A stretch of 64,000 nucleotides of DNA from Rhodococcus rhodnii (GTDB lineage: Bacteria; Actinomycetota; Actinomycetes; Mycobacteriales; Pseudonocardiaceae), in assembly GCA_000720375.1 (NCBI GenBank), contig JOAA01000009.1, positions 248,001 to 312,000 on the forward strand, in the 5' to 3' direction. The notes under the pieces were generated by a model. The model saw only the letters and a list, made by a program, of their open reading frames with translations. It ran no database searches and was not told the DNA's origin. Positions 41,394-51,168 of this stretch are shown here, one piece after another (the first letter of the stretch is position 1; each line of letters opens with the position of its first letter). The position numbers and the translations under genes were made by a program.

Positions 41394-41750
41394 ATGAACG
41401 TGGCGTTGTGGATCGTGCAGGGTGTGCTGGCGGCGGCGTACCTGGCTGCCGGCCTGATGAAGGCGACGCAGCCGCGCGAGAAACTCGCGCCGAACATGGG
41501 CTGGGTCGAGGACTTCTCGCCGGGCCAGGTGAAGGCGATCGGCGTGATCGAGGCTCTTGGTGCGATCGGCCTGGTCCTGCCGTGGGCGACCGGAATCGCT
41601 GAAGTGCTCACACCCGTTGCGGCGGCTGGATTTGTGGTCGTTCAGATTCTGGCCATGGTCGTGCACGTCCGGCGAAACGAGTACAAGAACCTGCCGGTCA
41701 ACGTGATTCTCCTGCTGCTCGCGTTTTTCGTTGCCATCGGCCGGTTCTGA
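41394..41750 (+). CDS. DoxX-family membrane protein
   Basis: A 118-residue protein with four hydrophobic helices and the DoxX-like pattern YLAAGLMKATQPREKL ... VKAIGVIEALGAIGLVLPW. Family members are integral membrane proteins linked to redox or thiol stress and quinone chemistry. This one is the likely target of the divergent TetR. The ATG at 41394 has GGAGG 7 nt upstream. Confidence 0.85.
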   Translation: MNVALWIVQGVLAAAYLAAGLMKATQPREKLAPNMGWVEDFSPGQVKAIGVIEALGAIGLVLPWATGIAEVLTPVAAAGFVVVQILAMVVHVRRNEYKNLPVNVILLLLAFFVAIGRF

Positions 41751-41901
41751 CTGTCCGATCATGCCCGGCGGCGGTCCGTAGTGTGATCGCGCACACTCAC
41801 GCTTGTCTTTGCTGGCAACGATGTGCCACGGATAGGGTTTCTTCGTATTGCCGCAATGGGGGTTGCGGGCAAATCCGAACGAGATCCTTGGGGGATTCTT
41901 C

Positions 41902-43449
41902 GTGACCAGCTCGGCTCCGGCAGGGGCGGACAAGCTCGACGCGGGCGTGCTCAAGATCGCTGGTGTCGTCATTCTCGGCACCGTCATGGCGATTCTGGAC
42001 ACCACGGTCGTCAACGTGGCGTTGCAGGCGCTCGCCCTGGAATTCAAGACTTCCTTCGACACAATTCAATGGGTCGCCACCGGCTACATGCTGGCGCTGG
42101 CGACGGTCATTCCGGTGACCGGCTGGGCGTCCGACCGGTTCGGCACCAAGCGGCTCTACATGCTCGCGATCGTGCTGTTCCTCGCAGGCTCGGTGCTCGC
42201 CGGAATGGCTTGGGACATCACGTCCCTGATCGTGTTCCGCGTCCTGCAAGGCCTCGGCGGTGGCATGTTGATGCCAGCAGGCATGACGATCATGACAAAG
42301 GCGGCCGGGCCGCAGCGCGTCGGCCGGGTGATGTCCGTACTCGGTGTGCCGATGCTGCTCGGCCCGATCGGCGGCCCGATTCTGGGCGGCTGGCTGGTCG
42401 ACGAGGTCAGCTGGCGGTGGATCTTCTACATCAACGTGCCGATCGGCGTGCTCGCGCTGCTGCTGGTCTGGCGCGTGCTGCCGGCCGACGACCCGCAGCC
42501 GGGGGAGAAGTTCGACTTCCCCGGCATGGTGATGCTCTCGCCCGGGCTGGCCGCGCTGATCTACGGCGTGTCCAACATCCCGGCCGCGGGTGGTGTCGGC
42601 GAGGTCGAGGTCTGGCTGCCTGCCATCGGGGGCATCGTGCTGATCGGGGCCTTCCTGGCCAGGGCGAAGCGGGTGGCCAACCCGCTGGTGGACCTGAAGC
42701 TCTTCGCCAACAGGAACTTCTCCATCTCGGTGCTGGCGACGGCGTTCTTCGCGATGTCGTTCTTCGGGGCGATGCTGCTGTTCCCGACGTATTTCCTTTT
42801 GGTGCGCGGGGAAACGGCCCTGGACGCCGGGCTGTTGATGGCACCGCAAGGCATCGGCGCGATGCTGACGATGCCGATCGCCGGCGCGCTCGCAGACAAG
42901 ATCGGCCCGCGAAAGGTCGTACTGCCAGGACTTGTCCTGATCGTCGCGGGGATGGTGATGTTCACACAGGTCGGCGCGGACACACCTTATTTGCAACTGC
43001 TCGGCGCGCTTTTCGTGATGGGTCTCGGTATGGGCGCGACGATGATGCCGATGATGTCGGCCGCGTTGCAGACACTCACGCAGCGCACGGTGGCCAGGGC
43101 GTCGACCTCGATGAGCATCATCCAGCAGGCATTCGGTGCCATCGGCACCGCGATCATGTCCATCATCCTGGCCGCGCTGCTGGCCGGGAAGTTCGGCGTG
43201 CCGACCCAGTTGGGCCAGATCGCGGCAACGCAGGCGATTCATGATCCCCGGACCCATGACTTCGCTGCCGCGGCCGCCGCGGACGCGTTCGCCTCGACGT
43301 TTGTCTGGGCCTTGATCCTGATCGCCGTGTGTGTCGTGCCCGCTTTGTTCCTGCCGGGCGCTCGAAAGAAGGTATCGTCGGGCCCGGCGGGGGACGGCGA
43401 TCATCAGGACGAGGACGAGGGCACCACACCGGTGATGCTCGGGCACTGA
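41902..43449 (+). CDS. MFS multidrug exporter, DHA2 (EmrB/QacA) family
   Basis: A 515-residue transporter with 14 predicted TM helices. Motif A-like GWASDRFGTKRLY, motif C-like GPIGGPILGGWLVD, and TM1 motif D1 MAILDTTVVNVAL identify the DHA2 drug:H+ antiporters. The C-terminus has an acidic tail (GDGDHQDEDEG). The GTG at 41902 with GGGGGA upstream was chosen over an ATG at 41848. No regulator is directly adjacent, and the substrate is unknown. It lies 22 kb from the synthase operon, so a link to it is not supported. Confidence 0.9.
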   Translation: MTSSAPAGADKLDAGVLKIAGVVILGTVMAILDTTVVNVALQALALEFKTSFDTIQWVATGYMLALATVIPVTGWASDRFGTKRLYMLAIVLFLAGSVLAGMAWDITSLIVFRVLQGLGGGMLMPAGMTIMTKAAGPQRVGRVMSVLGVPMLLGPIGGPILGGWLVDEVSWRWIFYINVPIGVLALLLVWRVLPADDPQPGEKFDFPGMVMLSPGLAALIYGVSNIPAAGGVGEVEVWLPAIGGIVLIGAFLARAKRVANPLVDLKLFANRNFSISVLATAFFAMSFFGAMLLFPTYFLLVRGETALDAGLLMAPQGIGAMLTMPIAGALADKIGPRKVVLPGLVLIVAGMVMFTQVGADTPYLQLLGALFVMGLGMGATMMPMMSAALQTLTQRTVARASTSMSIIQQAFGAIGTAIMSIILAALLAGKFGVPTQLGQIAATQAIHDPRTHDFAAAAAADAFASTFVWALILIAVCVVPALFLPGARKKVSSGPAGDGDHQDEDEGTTPVMLGH

Positions 43450-43538
43450 ATGCCTTGGCTGGATATCCAGATCGACAACGGCGTCGAATGTGATATTGAG
43501 GTGTACGGACGTCCCGGCACAAAGGGAGTGCGGAGGAA

Positions 43539-44102
43539 ATGTTCCGGATCGGGCTTGGCGTAGTGGCGTGTCTAGTCGTGTTGAGTGGCTGTGCCTCACG
43601 CAGCCAGGGCATCACCATGGCGACCCCGCCGCCGAGCCCGAGCCGGCTGGCCCCGGAGGTCTCCCTTCCGCTGGACATCAAGCAGTACGCGGACAACCCG
43701 TGCTCGATGCTCAGTCAAGGCCAGCCGGTGACCAAGGACCTGGCCGCGGGGATCAACGAGGGCGGCAGCACATGCACATGGCGGGCGAAGACCCCGCAGC
43801 AGCCACAGATGACCGCGACCATCGACCAGGTGTCCGGTGGGCTGGAAGGGTTGTACCGCAAACGGGTGCGGCTGCCGTTCTTCGAGCCCACCGAGATCCA
43901 GAACTATCCGGCCGTCCGGTACGACGCTGACCGTGCCGTGCCGGACCAGGGCCGTTGCACGGTGAGTGTCGGCGTGGCCGAGGACGTGTTGCTCACGGTG
44001 ACGACGACGATCGCCGACCCGAACACGCTGAACTACCCGGTGCCGTGCCCGGATGCGGAGTTGTTGGCGAACGCGATCATCAGCGACGTGGCCAGGAACT
44101 AG
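43539..44102 (+). CDS. DUF3558 lipoprotein
   Basis: A 187-residue lipoprotein with lipobox LSGC (Cys18) and the DUF3558 signature NPCSMLSQGQ, with disulfide cysteines at STCTW and at the GRCTVSV/PVPCPDAE positions. The family is restricted to actinomycetes and its function is unknown. Its stop shares a 4-bp CTAG with the convergent large unknown gene. Confidence 0.88.
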   Translation: MFRIGLGVVACLVVLSGCASRSQGITMATPPPSPSRLAPEVSLPLDIKQYADNPCSMLSQGQPVTKDLAAGINEGGSTCTWRAKTPQQPQMTATIDQVSGGLEGLYRKRVRLPFFEPTEIQNYPAVRYDADRAVPDQGRCTVSVGVAEDVLLTVTTTIADPNTLNYPVPCPDAELLANAIISDVARN

Positions 44103-45616
44103 TTCTGCACGCCTGCCTTGTCGGGGTCGGTGTCGATCCGGTCGCGCTGCCCGAACTCGCCAACCCCGGCGGTTCGCCATTCGGAGATCGTTTTTTCGTA
44201 CCGTTCGCGCTGCACCGCGTCGTTTTGGGCGTACAGCTTGGCCGCGGCTTTGATTCGGTCGCCCGCGGTGAGGTACCGCGTGGTCGTGGTGCTGAAGAAG
44301 CCTTCGATGTCCTCGCGTAGCTGGATTACGCCCTGGTCTGCCGCGATCGGTGCCACGCCGCGGCCCGCGAGCTGGCCGTCGGAGTACGCGGTCGTCGCGA
44401 GCTTGTTGAGCAGCCCCGAATAGATCTCGGCGACGTCGTAACAGTGCTGAGCCATCTCGAGCACCGTGTTCACGTCGACGGCGTATCGGCCTGAGGCAGA
44501 TGGATCGCTGTCGTCACCATCCGGCGAATGCTGCGTGATGTCGTAGAGTTCCAGCGTCGCTCGGTCGGCGCCGTCAATCGCCTGGCCGATGGCTGTGACG
44601 GCCTTGGCATAGTCGGCCTCGGCGCTGTCCATTTCACTGTGCAGCGCGCGCACCGCAGAATCCGCGTGCGTGAAGAATTCGCTCAGCTGCGCGAACTTGA
44701 ACTCGACCTTCTGGCTTTTCTCGACGTTGCCCAGCGCGAAGCCGATCAAGCCGATCACGGTGCCCACATTGGAGAACTTGCTCAGTGCCGCCACGCCTAT
44801 CTTGGCGATGGTCCACGCTTGACTTGCCGCGCTGACGACCAGCTTCTCCTTGGCCAGATCCAATGGCTTCGCGGCGACGACCTCATTGAGATCGCGGGTC
44901 AGCTGCGCGATCAGGTTGAGCACGTTGTTGCGCGTGGTGTGGATGATCGTGCTTCGAACCGAGTAACAGTTGGCCAGCCATGCCGTCAGGACCGCTTGGT
45001 TGTGCAGCGTCGGTTTGACCGTCGAGAAAAGCCCGCCTTTGAGGCTGTTCGCCGCCAGGCCGGTCCACCCGGTCATCCAGCTCCTGGTCTGGTTGCTGTT
45101 CGAATCCCCAGTGGACAGCCAGTCGACCATGCCGCCCAGAGCGCCGTCCGCGACGGATCCTTCAGCCGTGATCGCTGTGTGGATGGCGGTCAGATTGGTG
45201 TGTGCCTCTTCGAGGGACGACAGCTCCGGCCCACCGGCCAGATCCGGAACTCCGCGGGCGATCTGCTCCCGTTTCGCCCACGCCCAGTCCGCGACCTGGC
45301 GAAATACGTCCAACGCCTTGCATTCGACGTACTTCGTGTCCGGGACGCTCCACCCGTCGCACGTGTTGGGCCTGCTCCCTGGTGTGCCGTCGGTCATCGC
45401 CCATGCCACGACTGGGCACGTCTGCAAGTGACGCCAGGACTCTGGCGGGACCTGCCATCGAATGGGCTCGGGAGCGCCCGAGATCTCGGCCGTGCCGCCG
45501 TACAACGTCTTACCGGCGTCCTTGGTCCAGCGCACTTCGAGCGTCTGCCAATACGCGTTGAGCGCCGCGGAAAGGGATGCCGAATACTCGCTGCCACTCA
45601 TGTACTTGCCAGTCAT
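44099..45616 (-). CDS. Large helical protein of unknown function, possible ESX-type substrate
   Basis: A 505-residue, almost entirely helical, Ala-rich protein with no signal peptide or clear TM helix. One weakly hydrophobic stretch (TVIGLIGFALG) lies near 285. The N-terminal helical region includes ALNAYWQTLEVRW and later VADWAWAKREQ, and the protein recalls WXG/LXG-type proteins handled by type VII secretion, but no exact WXG motif with the downstream YxxxD/E was found. It lies convergent to a DUF3558 lipoprotein. The function is unknown and the secretion idea is a guess. Confidence 0.6.
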   Translation of the reverse strand: MTGKYMSGSEYSASLSAALNAYWQTLEVRWTKDAGKTLYGGTAEISGAPEPIRWQVPPESWRHLQTCPVVAWAMTDGTPGSRPNTCDGWSVPDTKYVECKALDVFRQVADWAWAKREQIARGVPDLAGGPELSSLEEAHTNLTAIHTAITAEGSVADGALGGMVDWLSTGDSNSNQTRSWMTGWTGLAANSLKGGLFSTVKPTLHNQAVLTAWLANCYSVRSTIIHTTRNNVLNLIAQLTRDLNEVVAAKPLDLAKEKLVVSAASQAWTIAKIGVAALSKFSNVGTVIGLIGFALGNVEKSQKVEFKFAQLSEFFTHADSAVRALHSEMDSAEADYAKAVTAIGQAIDGADRATLELYDITQHSPDGDDSDPSASGRYAVDVNTVLEMAQHCYDVAEIYSGLLNKLATTAYSDGQLAGRGVAPIAADQGVIQLREDIEGFFSTTTTRYLTAGDRIKAAAKLYAQNDAVQRERYEKTISEWRTAGVGEFGQRDRIDTDPDKAGVQN

Positions 45617-45702
45617 CGGCTACCCGCTTGCCTCTCGTGTGCCACGCCTCGCTACTCCGACCGGAGTATTCCACCGGAGGCTTGTGGTTTCCTTTCGGTC
45701 GG

Positions 45703-48396
45703 CTATAGGTTCTCGGCGGCCCATCGGGCGAGGGCGACCCGGGTGGTCAGGCCGAGTTTGGCGTAGCTGTTGCGCAGGTGGGTCTCCACGGTTCGTCCAC
45801 TCAGGAACAGCCGAGCGGCGATGTCCGCATTGGACAGCCCTTCGCCGAGCAGCCGGACCACATCGGACTCACGGGCGGTCAGCGGGCCATCGCGGCGCGG
45901 TGCTCGGACGCGGATACCCAGCGTGCGGGCGAGTTGACGTGCGCGGTTCGCCCAGTGCGCCGCGCCCGCCTTGTCGAAGACCTCAAGGACCTGCGGCAGC
46001 GCCGGGGCGGACTTGCTGAGCTCATACTGTTCGAGCCTCGCCTGCGCGGCCAGGAGCGCGGCGCCCATGCCGTCGAATGCGTCCGCAGTACGGGCCAACA
46101 GGTCCGCGTCGTGAAGGCATAGTCCGTCCAGCCGGTCGGCGATGGCGATCATCAGTGCCGCTGGCTGGTCGAACTCCCGCAACGACGCAGCGCATTCCGC
46201 GGCAGGCGACGATTGACCGTTGTTCAATCCGCACAAGCCCGCGTACAGCATCCGCAGCATGGTCGCGACCGGGTCGCTGTACGTCTGCGACGCGTCGAAC
46301 GGGATCGATGGCAGCGGCTCGTTGTCGTAGAGCGCGATCGCGGTCGAGGCGAGGGCGACGACCTCGACGAGACTCTGCTCGGGAGACCGATAGGACTGTT
46401 CCGCTTCCGCGAGCGCCGCCGTCGCCTCGGTGAGTTTTCCCTGCTCGGCCAGCATGAACGCGCGGAACGCCAACACCCGGGAGATGGACCGGGGCATCCC
46501 GGATTCCTTGGCCACGCCCACACCCGTGTCGATCTCGGCGAACGCGTTCGCCAAGTCGCCCGCGAGGTAGTACCCGAAGGACAACGCGTAGTGCTCAAAG
46601 CACTTCAGCGAAGGCAATTCCACCAACGTGCCCGCGCTCACCGTCTCGCGTGCACAGTCGATGGACATCGCGACGTCACCGTTCAACGCGCTCAACGCGC
46701 TGAGGAACAGCTGGAAGTACTGGGCGTAGAACGGCAGCTCGGCTTCGCAGCGCTTGGCTTGGGTGACCGCGTCCTGCGCGTGGATCAGCGCGGGCTTGAA
46801 CTTCTGGTCGATCAACAGACAGACGGCCTGTCCGAAGTGGGCGACCGCACGCGCGTGCGCCGGATGCCCTGGCCCGATCGACTCGGCCAGGCTGGCACTC
46901 AGCGTGTGGACGTCCGCCAGCGTGCCGTGCCGCAGGGTGTAGATGATCGACTGGATCGCGATCTCCGGCGATTCCAGCGGGATGTCCCGCAACTGGGTCC
47001 ACAGCCGGCTGTTGGCCATCGCCGAGTCCAGCCGCTCGGAGTCCAGCATCGCCAGCCGGAACCGCAGCACTGCCAACGCTTTGTCCAGGCCGAGCCGATC
47101 GGCGAGCCGGATTCCCGTTGTCCACGCGGCCGTGGCGGCGTCCATGTCGCCGAGGTTCATGTGGGCACGGCCGATGCCGTCGAGCAGGTCCGGCTGCTGT
47201 TGCGGCTCGGCCAGTTCCATGGCCGCCTCGAGATACCGGACGGCTTCCTCAGCGGCCCGCACAGCCAGGGCACGCCAGCCCGCCTCGGCCATTACCGCGA
47301 CGGCCCGTGCGGGATCAGCCAAGTTGCCTGCCTCGCGGTAGTGCGGGGCGAGCGCGAGCGTGTCGTCCGGGTCGGTTTGCTCGATCGCGGCGAGCACGGC
47401 CCCGTGCAGCGCCCGCCGTTCGCTGAGGGTCATCTCGGCGTACGCGACCTCGGCGTACAACGGATGCGCCACTCGGTATGTGATGGCGCGGGCGACGGGA
47501 CGTTCGACAACCAACCCGTCAACGATCAGGTTCCGCAAGGCTGCGGCAACGTCCGATACGGCTTTGAGGACGGCGTCCGTCGCGGCCTCGCCTGCCACGG
47601 CGACGGTCTCAAGCAGCCTGCGCTCGGGTTCGTCGAGGCGCTGCAGACGGCCGAGAACGACGTCCCGCACGATCGTCGGCACCGCCTGGAAACCGCCTTG
47701 GACCAGGGCTGTGACGAACAACGGCACACCCTTGGCGCGCTGCGTGACGTCTTCGAGGAATCGTGGTTCCGGCGCCTCACCGAGCAGGTTGTGTGCAATC
47801 TGCGCGACGTCATCGTCGGTCAGCGGGGCCAACGACAGTTCGGTGCCGTTGCGTCGGACGGTCGTCGCGAGGTCTTCGAGTGTCGGGTTGGCCTCGCCTG
47901 GGCGGTACGCGGCGAGCGTGAGGACGTTCTGGGTGTTGCGGCCGAGGTAGTGGACGAGCTCGATGGTGCCGCGGTCGGCCCAGTGCAGGTCGTCGATGAA
48001 GAACACGGCGGGCGCGTGCCGTTCCACCAGCCGCGCCACGGCTTCGAACATCTGCGTGCGGTCCAGCTCGGGGTTGTCGGTCGGTGCCATCGTCGGCAGG
48101 CGCGGGTCGGCCATCAGCCTGCCCAGGTGCGTCAGGCCGTCCATCTCCGTCACCTTCGCCAGCAACGGCCGGACAGCGGCGACGATCGGCGCGTACGCGA
48201 GACCGGCGTGCAGCGGGTGCGCCTGTCCGTGCAGGACCGTCAGGCCGCGCTGCTCCGCGAGATCAAGGGTGTGCTGGGCCAGGGCCGATTTGCCGATCCC
48301 TGCTTCCCCGCGCAGCAGGATCGTCCCGCCTGGTCGATCCAGAGCTCGTGTGAGGGTGCCTAGCTCCGGGTCCCGCCCGATGACCTGGGGTTTCAT
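45703..48396 (-). CDS. LAL-type LuxR-family transcriptional regulator
   Basis: An 897-residue large ATP-binding LuxR regulator. It begins with an AAA/NB-ARC-like module (Walker A GEAGIGKSAL at about 33, Walker B VFFIDDLHWADRG at about 130). A long TPR-like helical middle follows, then a C-terminal LuxR HTH (LTARESDVVRLLGEGLSNAD, SGRTVETHLRNSYAKLG). Such proteins are often pathway activators that respond to ATP and an unknown ligand. It is encoded 16 nt after the DUF1015 gene. The ATG at 48396 follows AGGGG. Confidence 0.93.
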   Translation of the reverse strand: MKPQVIGRDPELGTLTRALDRPGGTILLRGEAGIGKSALAQHTLDLAEQRGLTVLHGQAHPLHAGLAYAPIVAAVRPLLAKVTEMDGLTHLGRLMADPRLPTMAPTDNPELDRTQMFEAVARLVERHAPAVFFIDDLHWADRGTIELVHYLGRNTQNVLTLAAYRPGEANPTLEDLATTVRRNGTELSLAPLTDDDVAQIAHNLLGEAPEPRFLEDVTQRAKGVPLFVTALVQGGFQAVPTIVRDVVLGRLQRLDEPERRLLETVAVAGEAATDAVLKAVSDVAAALRNLIVDGLVVERPVARAITYRVAHPLYAEVAYAEMTLSERRALHGAVLAAIEQTDPDDTLALAPHYREAGNLADPARAVAVMAEAGWRALAVRAAEEAVRYLEAAMELAEPQQQPDLLDGIGRAHMNLGDMDAATAAWTTGIRLADRLGLDKALAVLRFRLAMLDSERLDSAMANSRLWTQLRDIPLESPEIAIQSIIYTLRHGTLADVHTLSASLAESIGPGHPAHARAVAHFGQAVCLLIDQKFKPALIHAQDAVTQAKRCEAELPFYAQYFQLFLSALSALNGDVAMSIDCARETVSAGTLVELPSLKCFEHYALSFGYYLAGDLANAFAEIDTGVGVAKESGMPRSISRVLAFRAFMLAEQGKLTEATAALAEAEQSYRSPEQSLVEVVALASTAIALYDNEPLPSIPFDASQTYSDPVATMLRMLYAGLCGLNNGQSSPAAECAASLREFDQPAALMIAIADRLDGLCLHDADLLARTADAFDGMGAALLAAQARLEQYELSKSAPALPQVLEVFDKAGAAHWANRARQLARTLGIRVRAPRRDGPLTARESDVVRLLGEGLSNADIAARLFLSGRTVETHLRNSYAKLGLTTRVALARWAAENL

Positions 48397-48412
48397 CAAC
48401 CCCTGACTCTAC

Positions 48413-49564
48413 TCAGCCGGTCGACGGGATTTCAGCGAGCAGCAACCCGCTGCGTGGTTTGGGGGTGAAGTACGTGGCCTTGCGCGGCATCCGCTGGCCT
48501 GCGGCGTGCACCGCGAGCACGTCGGCCAGCGGGACGGGAGCGATCAGCAGGACCGCGTCGGCGTCCGGCCGTGCCGGTCGGCCCGGTGGCAACGGCCAGA
48601 CTTTCGGTCCTGCGGGATCAAGGCCCAGCGCCTGCTCGATCAGCACGCTCTCGACCTGCCGGTGGTCGATGTCCACACCGGGCAGCTTCACTTGCACGGC
48701 GGCGTCTCCGGCCACAACCACGACCGTGCCCGGCGTCTGCGGGGGAGTGCGGTCGTCGGTGGCCTGCACGTCGAGACCGATGCGCCGCCATCGCCCGGCG
48801 AGATCGTCCAGGCTCAGCCCGGTGCCGACCAGAACCCGGTGGATCGGGCCGATCCGCAAGTCCGGGCCTGCGGTGATCAGGGCGAGCAGCGAGCCGTGCC
48901 CGGCCTCGGCGGCCGCGGCGACCCGGTGGTTTCCGTCGGCGACCAGCAGCGACTGCGCACAGGCGGCCTCGATCAACCTGTCCTGCAGTTCTCCTTTGCC
49001 CGCCAGCCACAGCCTCGCGTCAGGCAGTGACATGGCCGGCGCGCCGAGTTGGGCGACCGCGTCGCACAGCAACCGGGTGAACTGCTCGCCGCCGTCCACG
49101 GGGACCAGCATCGCCGCGCTGGTCGCACAGCCGAGCCCGCTGAGCATCGCGGCCCGTTCGGCGACGACGTCCGGGTAGACCTCTTCGGTGTGTCGCACCC
49201 ACGCGTGCCCATCGGTGTTGACGGCCGCCGGATCGACCACGCACAGCAGCCCGAGCGCCGACCCCGTTGTGCCCTTACCCCATGACAGCCCAACGACATC
49301 GGTCACCGGACGGTAGTGGCTGGCACGTAGGTCATTCAGCGCGGTGTGTGCAATCGGCAGCGCCGCATGCAAGTCCAAACCTTGTGCGCGGGCGGCGGGT
49401 GTGCGATGCGGGTGCTGCACGGCCAGCAATGTGCCGTCCGCCGCGCCAGGCTGGGCCAGTGCGGTGATCACCTGGTCCGGCTCGGCGAACTCGTCCACAT
49501 CCGGACCAGGCACGGAGTCCCGTACCACCCAGCCGCGGCGAATCGGCGATACCCAGGTGCTCAT
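48413..49564 (-). CDS. DUF1015 family protein
   Basis: A 383-residue cytosolic protein of the DUF1015 family. Typical elements are a GLDLHAALPIAHTALNDL segment, VADGNHRVAAAAEAG (the conserved DGHHR-type motif, here DGNHR), and a C-terminal MPRKATYFTPKPRSGLLL. In the family this motif resembles a ParB/serine-kinase-like active site, but no reaction is established. It is co-directional with and close to the LAL regulator, and divergent from the DprE2-like gene. The start was set at the ATG at 49564, where the family begins; no strong ribosome site is visible. Confidence 0.83.
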   Translation of the reverse strand: MSTWVSPIRRGWVVRDSVPGPDVDEFAEPDQVITALAQPGAADGTLLAVQHPHRTPAARAQGLDLHAALPIAHTALNDLRASHYRPVTDVVGLSWGKGTTGSALGLLCVVDPAAVNTDGHAWVRHTEEVYPDVVAERAAMLSGLGCATSAAMLVPVDGGEQFTRLLCDAVAQLGAPAMSLPDARLWLAGKGELQDRLIEAACAQSLLVADGNHRVAAAAEAGHGSLLALITAGPDLRIGPIHRVLVGTGLSLDDLAGRWRRIGLDVQATDDRTPPQTPGTVVVVAGDAAVQVKLPGVDIDHRQVESVLIEQALGLDPAGPKVWPLPPGRPARPDADAVLLIAPVPLADVLAVHAAGQRMPRKATYFTPKPRSGLLLAEIPSTG

Positions 49565-49619
49565 CCCGTTAACGGTACTCCCGTGAACGGGTTCGGCAGC
49601 TGTTGTAAGAATCGCGGGC

Positions 49620-50348
49620 ATGACCATTCTGGTTCTCGGTGGACGCAGTGAGATCGGCCTGGCCGTGGCCAAGCGCCTGGCCACGGGCACAGTTGTGCTG
49701 GCAGCGCGGCGAAGTGCCTCGCTGGACACCGAATCCCAGCAGCTACTGGACGCCGGGGCGGATAGCGTCGAACGGGTCGAATTCGACGCGGATGATCTGG
49801 CCTCGCACGGCCCGCTGCTGGAGGACGTGTTCGCCCGATTCGGCCCAGTGTCCGTTGTGGTCACTGCCTTCGGCATCCTTGGCTCACAGGAGAAGGCCGA
49901 AGTGGACGTCGCACACGCACTGGAGATCGTGCACGTCGACTATGTCGCGCATGTGAGCGTTCTGACGCATCTGGGCCGATTGATGCGGGCGCAGGGGAGC
50001 GGGACGATCGTTGTGTACTCGTCGGTTGCCGGGGTTCGGGTGCGCAAGGCCAATTATGTGTACGGATCGACCAAGGCCGGGCTGGACGGGTTCGCTTCGG
50101 GGATGGCCGATGCGTTGTATGGCAGCGGGGTTCGGGTTTTGGTTGTCCGGCCGGGATTTGTGATCGGCCGGATGGCGGCCGGGATGAAACCGGCGCCTTT
50201 CCCGTCCACACCGGACAAGGTCGCGGATGCGACGGTGAAGGCCTTGCGCGGCAAGAAGTCGGACATCTGGGTGCCAGGGATATTGCGGTGGCTCTTCGCC
50301 GTGTTGCGGATCCTCCCGCGCCCGGTCTGGCGCCGCCTGTGGCGATAA
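49620..50348 (+). CDS. SDR resembling decaprenylphosphoryl-2-keto-ribose reductase (DprE2-like)
   Basis: A 242-residue SDR with a short LVLGGRSEIGLAVAKRL nucleotide loop and VKANYVYGSTKAGLDGF-like catalytic region (actual KANYVYGSTKAGLDGF). It also has VRVLVVRPGFVIGRM and a C-terminal ILPRPVWRRL tail. These features match DprE2, the second enzyme of the epimerisation that makes decaprenylphosphoryl-arabinose for arabinogalactan. The partner oxidase DprE1 is not next to it, so the role is inferred from similarity only. Confidence 0.8.
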   Translation: MTILVLGGRSEIGLAVAKRLATGTVVLAARRSASLDTESQQLLDAGADSVERVEFDADDLASHGPLLEDVFARFGPVSVVVTAFGILGSQEKAEVDVAHALEIVHVDYVAHVSVLTHLGRLMRAQGSGTIVVYSSVAGVRVRKANYVYGSTKAGLDGFASGMADALYGSGVRVLVVRPGFVIGRMAAGMKPAPFPSTPDKVADATVKALRGKKSDIWVPGILRWLFAVLRILPRPVWRRLWR

Positions 50349-50476
50349 GGGGGCGGATTGGTTCGTGGCCGGTCTGCTCGGCGCGGTGGCGCATGTCGAG
50401 CCATTCGCTCGAAGTGTCCGGTCAGCGCACGGTTTGGCGGCGGTCTGTAGCGGCTGATGCCGACTTGACATGGCTA

Positions 50477-50508
50477 GGCAGGACAGGGCTGGGTTTCCCT
50501 GTCCTGCC
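50477..50508. terminator. Bidirectional hairpin terminator
   Basis: GGCAGGACAGGG and CCCTGTCCTGCC form a perfect 12-bp stem with an 8-nt loop between the convergent DprE2-like and DUF305 genes, 16 bp from the DUF305 stop. Confidence 0.88.
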
Positions 50509-50524
50509 AACGTCTTGCTGAACC

Positions 50525-51082
50525 TCAGCCCAGCGCCTTGACCTCCTTGATCTTGGCTTCCTGGTTCTCGATGATCTCGGTCGCCATCGCCTTCGCGTTC
50601 GGGTTCTGTCCCTCGGCCAGCAGTGTCTTCGACATCGTCACGCCGGACTCGAGGTGCTTCTGGATCATCTCCAGCCACTTCTTGTCGAACGCCGCACCAG
50701 ACATCGCCTGCAACGCCTTCATGTCCGTTGTGGAGATCATGCCGGGCATGTCGTGGCCGCCGTGCGCGGCCGCGTCAGGCTGGGAGGCGCCCCATTGAGA
50801 GAGCCAGCCCTTCATCGTCTGGATTTCCTTCTCTTCCGCGCTGAGCACCGAGGCCGCGACGATCTTCACCTCTTGACCGGTCGCCTGCTGGGTCGCCAGG
50901 TCGGCCATCTGGATCGTCTGCTGGTGGTGGGGAATCATGTCCTGGGCGAACTTCACGTCCGCCTGATTGTGAGTACTCGCGCCAGCAGGGGGAGCCGCGG
51001 CGGTCGAGCTGCCACCAGTGGACGAACATCCCGTCACTGCCATCGCGATCGCAGCCACAATCGCCATCAGTCCTGTACGCAT
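50525..51082 (-). CDS. DUF305 lipoprotein
   Basis: A 185-residue exported protein with lipobox AVTGC (Cys19), a Ser/Thr/Ala-rich linker and a DUF305 ferritin-like helical domain. Its hallmark DMIPHHQQTIQMA carries paired histidines. A second HH-type site is replaced by a GGHDMPGM stretch, also suited to copper or other metal binding. The family is often next to copper-resistance genes, though none are here. The ATG has GGAGGTGCG directly upstream. Confidence 0.9.
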   Translation of the reverse strand: MRTGLMAIVAAIAMAVTGCSSTGGSSTAAAPPAGASTHNQADVKFAQDMIPHHQQTIQMADLATQQATGQEVKIVAASVLSAEEKEIQTMKGWLSQWGASQPDAAAHGGHDMPGMISTTDMKALQAMSGAAFDKKWLEMIQKHLESGVTMSKTLLAEGQNPNAKAMATEIIENQEAKIKEVKALG

Positions 51083-51168
51083 CGCACCTCCGTCTCCTCC
51101 ACACTTCGAGATACGGGTGCGACCATGAAGCGGTTCAAACGCGCGGGAAGTTTGTCCGAATTACGAGG

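Noticed and set aside
41902..43449. Exporter for the synthase product
   Set aside because: The MFS gene is 22 kb away with unrelated genes between; no evidence links it to the operon.
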